From JAIEPW01 sp964471915 (lineage in GTDB: Bacteria > Acidobacteriota > Terriglobia > Bryobacterales > Bryobacteraceae), in contig CAYYID010000018.1 of assembly GCA_964471915.1 (NCBI GenBank), positions 1 through 64,000 of the forward strand: a stretch of 64,000 nt of DNA, read 5' to 3'. The notes under the pieces are model-generated. The model had not been told where the DNA came from, did no database searches, and saw only the letters and a list, made by a program, of their open reading frames with translations. Shown piece by piece: positions 59,284 through 64,000 of the stretch. The position numbers and the translations under genes were made by a program. Within the stretch, counting starts at the first letter, position 1. Each line of letters opens with the position of its first letter.

Positions 59284-61698
59284 CTACCGGACCGTCCGCT
59301 TCGCTTTCGCCGCGCCCGCCGGCTCCGGCAGACTGCGCTTCAGCACGCTCTCGAACAGCCCGAAGATCCGCCGGTTGGAATCGAGGCGCGACGGCTCCGT
59401 CCGCCAGCCGTGGTCCTCCACCGGCAGCGACGCGAGTTCCCAGCCGGTCTTCTTGAGCTCAATCAGGTGCTGCACCAGCCGGATGGTGTCCTGGTAGTGG
59501 ACGTTGCGGTCCTCCATGCCGTGCAGGATCAGCAGCCGGTCCGCGAAACCCTTCGCGTGGAAAATCGGCGAGGAGCGCTGGTATGCTTCGGGATCCTCGT
59601 AGGGCAGGTTCAGGATGTTAGACGTGTAGCCATGGTTGTAGTGCGCCCAGTCCGTGACGGGGAACAGCGCCGCCCCGGCGGCGAACACGCCCGGATGTTT
59701 GAACTGGGCCATCAGGGTAAAGAACCCGCCGTAGCTGCCGCCGTAGATCCCGACCCGCCGCGCATCGACGTTGTGGTTCGCGGCCAGCCACTTCGCGGCG
59801 GCGACCGCCGAGTCGATATCCTTGCCGCCCATATTGCGGTAGATCGCCGTGCGGCAATCGCGCCCGTAACCGGACGAGCCGCGATAGTCGAGGTCCAGCA
59901 CCGTGTACCCCGCTTCGACAAGAATCGAGAACAGCGGCGTCCAGTTCATCGAGCCCCAGTTGCGGAAGACGCTCTGCGCGTAGCCCGCGCCATGGACGTA
60001 GATCACCGCCGGACGCGCGGCGTCCTGCTTCTCGGGCTTGTACAGCCGCGCGTACAGGGTATTACCGTCGGCGTCGGGAAAGGTCACGACGTCGAACTTC
60101 GCGAACTTGTAGCTCTTGAACTCGTCGGTGTAGGAGTCGGTAAGCCGCTTCGCGGGCGCGCCCGCGCGATTTTCCATGAGGTACAGGTCCGCGGGCGACG
60201 ACGGATCGGTGAACGTCGCCGCGATCCACTTCTCGTCCGGCGAAAGCTGCGCGTTCCATACGCCTGGAGTGGCGGTGATCCGCGTCAGCGCGCCGCCCGT
60301 CACCGGCATCGCGTACACTTGCCGCTCGCCGGGATGCACCTCGCTGGTGGTCATGACGAACGTTTTCTTATCGCGCGAGAGGTCGACGTCCGTGATCTCC
60401 CACTTGCCGGAGGTCAGCGCCTTCGCCGCGCCGCCGGACGCCCGCACCGTGTAGAGCTGGAAGTAGCCGTCGCGTTCGCTGCGGAACCAGATCGTGTCGC
60501 TGTCCGCCAGCCACCCGAACGGGCCGTTCGCGAGTACCCAGGCGTCGTCGCGCTCTGCGTCCACGATCCGCAGCTTCGCCGCGGCGACATCCAGCACCGC
60601 GATCCAGCGGTCCTTGTTGTCTTGCGCGCGCATCACGCAGAACGCCTTCGTGCCGTCCTCGGACCACGCCACCGAGCCGTTCAGGTCGCGCCCGATGAAA
60701 TTCACCGCGCGCTTGTCCAGCGTCGTGTCGAGGTACGTCACCTTGCCGGACGCCGTGTCGAACATCCCCAGTTTCTGTTGCGGCTGCGCCGCACCCACCT
60801 TCACGCGCCCCGCGCCCTGGAATCCGGCGATGCCGCTGAGTTTCTCGATCTCCGTGTAGCCGCTCTTCGAGATGTACTTCGGCATGTCCGGCACCTTGGC
60901 CTTCGCCGATTCGCTGCGGTCAGTGAAGACGAAGGTCACGAACTTGCGGTCCGGGCTGAGCCTAAAACCGTTCACGGACTCCGTTTCCTTCAGGTACACC
61001 GCCTCGGGGAACTCGCCGCGCTCGCGCTTCGCGCGCGCCTTGTTCTCCTTCTCATCGGTATCGCGCTTCTTCACGATCTCGAACAACTCCAGTTGCTCCT
61101 TCTCCAGCTCGGCGTCCTGCTTGGAGAGCTTCGGCTTCTCGTCGGGGTTCGTGCCGCGGCGGAAGTCCGTCCATTGCCGCGTCTCGCCGGTCTCGATCAC
61201 CCACTCGTAGAGGTTGTTGCCGCGCGTGTACACCACGCCCGCGCCGTCATGCGAGAACTCCGCGCTCGCCTCGCCATCGGCCGTGCGCGTTACCTGCCGC
61301 GTCTTGCCGGTCCGCAGATCGTGGAGATAAACGTCGCCCCCGAAGATCCACACCTTCATGGTCCGCGCGCGGTTGTACTCGCCCGGATTCGAAGTCAGCC
61401 AGCGCTTCTCGGCGTCCTCTACCTTGCGCGGCTTCGCCCCCGCGGACTTCACGTCCAGCTCATACAGCTCCGCGCGGTCCTTGCGCTCCGGGTTCCAGTT
61501 GAAATGGAGCCTGGCGCCGTCCTCCGTCCACCGGACATTCGACGGCGCCGTGCCGGCCCATTTCTCGGGATCCCGGGAGATCGCCTCCAGCGTCAGCTTC
61601 GGACCCGCGGCCACCGGCTCCGGCGCCTTCGCCGCCGGTTTCTTCTGCGCGCTCGCCAGCGCGGCTGCCATCAGCACCAGCACCACCAACCGCTTCAT
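59284..61698 (-). CDS. Exported S9 family prolyl oligopeptidase/DPP-like peptidase
   Basis: The 804-residue serine peptidase has a signal peptide (KRLVVLVLMAAALASAQ), a Lys/Ala/Pro-rich spacer, a beta-propeller (about 70-520) and an alpha/beta-hydrolase with GGSYGGF as nucleophile motif, DRNVHYQD around the acid and EDHGW around the histidine. It is convergent with the YdeI gene (10 bp). The second S9 enzyme of the window, with a Glu/Lys-rich insertion near residue 205-240 (DAELEKEQLELFEIVKKRDT), it probably hydrolyses peptides in the periplasm. The start at 61698 has a GAGG upstream. Confidence 0.92.
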   Translation of the reverse strand: MKRLVVLVLMAAALASAQKKPAAKAPEPVAAGPKLTLEAISRDPEKWAGTAPSNVRWTEDGARLHFNWNPERKDRAELYELDVKSAGAKPRKVEDAEKRWLTSNPGEYNRARTMKVWIFGGDVYLHDLRTGKTRQVTRTADGEASAEFSHDGAGVVYTRGNNLYEWVIETGETRQWTDFRRGTNPDEKPKLSKQDAELEKEQLELFEIVKKRDTDEKENKARAKRERGEFPEAVYLKETESVNGFRLSPDRKFVTFVFTDRSESAKAKVPDMPKYISKSGYTEIEKLSGIAGFQGAGRVKVGAAQPQQKLGMFDTASGKVTYLDTTLDKRAVNFIGRDLNGSVAWSEDGTKAFCVMRAQDNKDRWIAVLDVAAAKLRIVDAERDDAWVLANGPFGWLADSDTIWFRSERDGYFQLYTVRASGGAAKALTSGKWEITDVDLSRDKKTFVMTTSEVHPGERQVYAMPVTGGALTRITATPGVWNAQLSPDEKWIAATFTDPSSPADLYLMENRAGAPAKRLTDSYTDEFKSYKFAKFDVVTFPDADGNTLYARLYKPEKQDAARPAVIYVHGAGYAQSVFRNWGSMNWTPLFSILVEAGYTVLDLDYRGSSGYGRDCRTAIYRNMGGKDIDSAVAAAKWLAANHNVDARRVGIYGGSYGGFFTLMAQFKHPGVFAAGAALFPVTDWAHYNHGYTSNILNLPYEDPEAYQRSSPIFHAKGFADRLLILHGMEDRNVHYQDTIRLVQHLIELKKTGWELASLPVEDHGWRTEPSRLDSNRRIFGLFESVLKRSLPEPAGAAKAKRTVR

Positions 61699-61809
61699 AT
61701 CCTCACAGCTCCTTCTTTCCGTCTGCCACTCACAGCATCGCCACGACCGAAACGGGGCCGCGACCGTCAGGGAGCGGCAAGCACAGCAAAACGGGCAACC
61801 GCGCCGCCC

Positions 61810-63453
61810 TCAAACCTTCTTGGCGTACTCGTTGACGATATAGTCGCAGGACCGGACCGTAATCGCCATCATCGTCAAAGTAGGATTCTGACACGCCACG
61901 GAGACATAGCAAGCCCCATCCGTCACAAATACGTTCTCCACGTCCCACATCTGGTTGTATTTGTTCAAAACACTCGTCTTCCGGTCCGTCCCCATGCGCG
62001 CCGTGCCCACCTCGTGGATACAGAACCCCGGCACCGACACCCGCCCCGACATCTGCACGTCCTTCGCGCCCGCGGCTTCGAGCATTTCCGCCGCCTGTTC
62101 CCGCCCGTCCTGCCACAGCTTCAATTCGTTATCGCTCCACGCCATGCTGACCTTCAGCACCGGGATGCCCCACGCATCCACGCGGTTCGGATCGATCTCC
62201 ACGCGGTTCTCCTTGCGCGGCAGGCACTCGCCCCACACCCCCAGCGAGATCCCGAACACGCCCTCGCGCACCGCGTTCTTGTAATCCTTCCCGAAACCCT
62301 CCGCGCCGAACTGGAAGGCCGGCGAGCTGCCGCCCTGGTACCCGTAGCCGCGGATGAAGCCGTTCGTCGACTTCTCCTTCACGTTCCGGAACCGCGGAAC
62401 GTAGATCCCGTTTGGCCGCCGCGGGGACCCCGCCCACGGCTTCGCCTCCAGGTCCGGTATGATCCCCCGCGCACCGCCTTCGAAAATGTGATCCATCAGG
62501 TACCGGCCCAGCGCGTCGTTGTCGCCGCCGATCTTCGAGTTCAGGAGCAGCCGCGTCGATTCGAGCGTCGAAGCGCACAGCACGACAATCTTCGCCTTCA
62601 CCTCGCGCGGCATCCGCGACTGCCGGTCGATATATGCCACGCCCGTCGCCTTGCCGCCGGTGGTGTTCACGCGCGCCGCCACCGCGTCCGTAATCAGCGT
62701 GAAGCGCCCCGTCTTTTGCGCATCGGCGATCGTCGTCCACGGGCTCGAGAAGTACGAGAACGTCCCGCAGCCCTGCTCGCACGGGCCGCAGTAATGGCAC
62801 GCCGCCCTCCCATTGTGGTTCCGCGTCAGCACCGCCGCCCGCCCGATGGTCATCACCCGGTCGAACTTCTTCTTCATCGAGTCGCGCAGGATCAGTTCCC
62901 CGCACGTCATATCCATCGGCGGCAGAAACTGCCCGTCCGGAAGCTGTGCCAGCCCTTCCGCTTGCCCGCTGATGCCGACGTACTTCTCCACCAGGTCGTA
63001 GTAGGGCGCCAGCTCCGCGTACGAGATCGGCCAGTCGTCGCCGTAGCCGTCATGCGACGCCGCCTTGAAATCCAGATCGCTCATCCGGTAGCTCTGGCGG
63101 CCCCAGCTCAGCGTCCGCCCGCCCAGCGCCCGCTGGCGGATCCAGTGGAACGGCTGGTCCTGCGTGTAGGGATTCTCGAGGTCGTTCACGAACCACTGGT
63201 GGTTCGACTCGCGGCAGGCGTAGCAGAGGGATTGGATGGGCCGTTCGCGCCGCAGCGGGATCTTCGATTCCAGGTACGGAAGCTGCCACGGCTGCAGGTG
63301 CTCGGTGAACTGCTGCGGCGTGGTCTTGGCCCCCGCTTCCAGCATCACCACGCGCATCCCGGCCTCGGTCAGCCGCTTCGCCGCCCAGCCCCCGGTAGCG
63401 CCGCTGCCCACGACGATCGCATCGAACGACTCCGGCGGCCGCTGAATCTGCAT
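61810..63453 (-). CDS. GMC-family FAD oxidoreductase
   Basis: The 547-residue flavoprotein of the glucose-methanol-choline group starts at ATG 63453 (MQIQRPPESFDAIVVGSG), in front of the Rossmann GxGxxG (residues 16-21). Conserved blocks are RALGGRTLSWGRQSYRM and CHYCGPCEQGCGTFSYF, the latter a Cys-rich loop found in gluconate/sugar-type members. C-terminal GFCIHEVGTARMG and CQNPTLTMMAITVRS contain the FAD- and substrate-site residues. There is no signal peptide. It probably oxidises a sugar or alcohol. TATACT lies 6 nt before the start codon, and another promoter runs in the opposite direction. Confidence 0.92.
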   Translation of the reverse strand: MQIQRPPESFDAIVVGSGATGGWAAKRLTEAGMRVVMLEAGAKTTPQQFTEHLQPWQLPYLESKIPLRRERPIQSLCYACRESNHQWFVNDLENPYTQDQPFHWIRQRALGGRTLSWGRQSYRMSDLDFKAASHDGYGDDWPISYAELAPYYDLVEKYVGISGQAEGLAQLPDGQFLPPMDMTCGELILRDSMKKKFDRVMTIGRAAVLTRNHNGRAACHYCGPCEQGCGTFSYFSSPWTTIADAQKTGRFTLITDAVAARVNTTGGKATGVAYIDRQSRMPREVKAKIVVLCASTLESTRLLLNSKIGGDNDALGRYLMDHIFEGGARGIIPDLEAKPWAGSPRRPNGIYVPRFRNVKEKSTNGFIRGYGYQGGSSPAFQFGAEGFGKDYKNAVREGVFGISLGVWGECLPRKENRVEIDPNRVDAWGIPVLKVSMAWSDNELKLWQDGREQAAEMLEAAGAKDVQMSGRVSVPGFCIHEVGTARMGTDRKTSVLNKYNQMWDVENVFVTDGACYVSVACQNPTLTMMAITVRSCDYIVNEYAKKV

Positions 63454-63459
63454 GCGGCG

Positions 63460-63465
63460 AGTATA
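63460..63465 (-). promoter_or_regulatory. Candidate -10 box of the GMC gene
   Basis: TATACT on the minus strand, 6 nt before ATG 63453. No convincing -35 at 16-18 nt. Confidence 0.45.
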
Positions 63466-63479
63466 ACAATCGGGGCCAA

Positions 63480-63508
63480 TTGAGAACCAATTCACCGGAC
63501 GCTATACT
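63480..63508 (+). promoter_or_regulatory. Promoter of the gene at 63527
   Basis: TTGAGA (63480-63485), a 17-nt spacer and TATACT (63503-63508) give a good sigma70 match. Transcription would begin near 63515. A GAGGAG Shine-Dalgarno follows before ATG 63527. Confidence 0.7.
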
Positions 63509-63526
63509 CGGCCAAGAGGAGCAACA

Positions 63527-64000
63527 ATGCGGTTACCGCTCCCTATTTGCGCGCTTGTCTTCGTCCAGGCGGCCCTGGGGCAACCCGAGCGAACCGCGCG
63601 TGAGGGCGGCGCCGGCGTGCAGAGACAGCTCGATGCCGCGCGCACGCGAGCCTTCTCACTTCCGGCGGAATTGGGCGCGGATTACCTCTACGAAACCGGC
63701 TCCCGCTTCCCGCTCACTCGCGACCAGCGGATCGAGCTGGTCCGGCAGATCCTCGAGATGGCGCGCCAGGCCGAGCACCCGGTTCCTCTCGACTTCGTGG
63801 GCGGCATCAATGCGGACTCCGTAGCGGCCCGCACCGTCGCGGCCTCCGCCCAGGGGCTCGACCACGCGTCGCTCACCGGCCGGGCCTTGATTCTGCTCGG
63901 TCCAGCTTCAGCCGACATCACGCGCGAGGCGCTGGACGAATTGTTACGGCTGCGTCTGCCCGACACCGGGTGCGAAGCGTGTTTCTCGCCCGATCCGCGC
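63527..64000 (+). CDS. Secreted protein, cut by window edge
   Basis: The first 158 codons of an exported protein are present. The signal peptide is RLPLPICALVFVQAALGQPE. The mature part is helical and charged (TRDQRIELVRQILEMARQAE), with a Cys pair near the window end (DTGCEACFSPDP). No domain is recognised. The start is set by GAGGAG 6 nt upstream and the promoter at 63480-63508. The C-terminus is outside the window. Confidence 0.8.
   Translation, partial: MRLPLPICALVFVQAALGQPERTAREGGAGVQRQLDAARTRAFSLPAELGADYLYETGSRFPLTRDQRIELVRQILEMARQAEHPVPLDFVGGINADSVAARTVAASAQGLDHASLTGRALILLGPASADITREALDELLRLRLPDTGCEACFSPDPR

Noticed and set aside
59185..63483. 1432-codon open frame on the plus strand
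   Set aside because: It is the antisense of the S9 peptidase and GMC oxidoreductase genes, whose products have clear catalytic motifs. Its product is a low-complexity Arg/His/Pro/Leu-rich sequence, a common artefact of high-GC DNA.

Overview
The window looks like a high-GC chromosome segment from an Acidobacteriota of the Solibacter/Bryobacter type (Terriglobia, Bryobacterales). I infer this from three things: Oar-like TonB-dependent receptors carrying an N-terminal carboxypeptidase-regulatory domain (three copies), the 'Solibacter' C-terminal domain (TIGR03437) on a secreted protein, and a DUF1549/DUF1553 plus DUF1501 gene pair. The content is mostly chromosomal housekeeping and saprotroph-type genes. 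I see no rRNA, tRNA, CRISPR array, insertion sequence or prophage.

Layout. 1-5.2 kb (minus strand): 5' part of ftsH, tilS, a single-ORF HicB-HicA fusion, and a LytTR regulator overlapping its LytS-type kinase. 5.3-11.4 kb (plus): a secreted TIGR03437 protein and a TonB receptor. 11.4-20.1 kb: gamma-glutamyltransferase, acetamidase-family protein, dicarboxylate symporter, DPP-IV-like peptidase, metallo-beta-lactamase/beta-CASP nuclease and a gluzincin. 20.2-22.6 kb: an unrecognised TTR-like/membrane protein and three small genes (ASCH, DHCW cupin, membrane protein). 22.6-27.9 kb (minus): beta-propeller protein, TetR regulator and a translationally coupled TonB receptor, with a perfect 24-bp palindrome upstream of tetR. 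27.9-32.2 kb: cytochrome-c/DUF1549/DUF1553 protein and TAT-exported DUF1501 protein. 32.3-39.3 kb: an orphan protein, astacin-BACON protease, fasciclin protein, molybdopterin enzyme with cytochrome b partner, YjbQ, two hypothetical proteins and a DUF1778-GNAT toxin-antitoxin pair. 39.4-48.1 kb: M14 peptidase, AlkA-like glycosylase, third TonB receptor and a cytochrome P450. 48.1-59.3 kb: PiT/DUF47, ttcA, the rsmB-rpe-bamD-response regulator run, DHH phosphoesterase, nitronate monooxygenase, cydAB and a YdeI-family gene. 59.3-64 kb: second S9 peptidase, GMC oxidoreductase and a truncated secreted protein.

Functional themes. The peptidases (GGT, two S9, M14, astacin, gluzincin), the symporter and the three receptors fit a lifestyle of scavenging peptides and polymers. 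cydAB indicates respiration at low oxygen. Two toxin-antitoxin-like loci are present, one of them apparently fused into one polypeptide.

Gene packing is tight. The longest stretches without a confident gene are 42975-43227 (253 bp, with one doubtful small ORF) and 21494-21698 (205 bp, nothing beyond start signals). Genes fall into two classes of translation start: those with a good Shine-Dalgarno (for example 5351, 8172, 26118, 32908, 37633, 58689, 63527), and at least ten with a TAnnnT-like -10 hexamer only 6-9 nt before the start codon, suggesting leaderless mRNAs. Domain and family assignments were made by eye from motifs; no database search was run.
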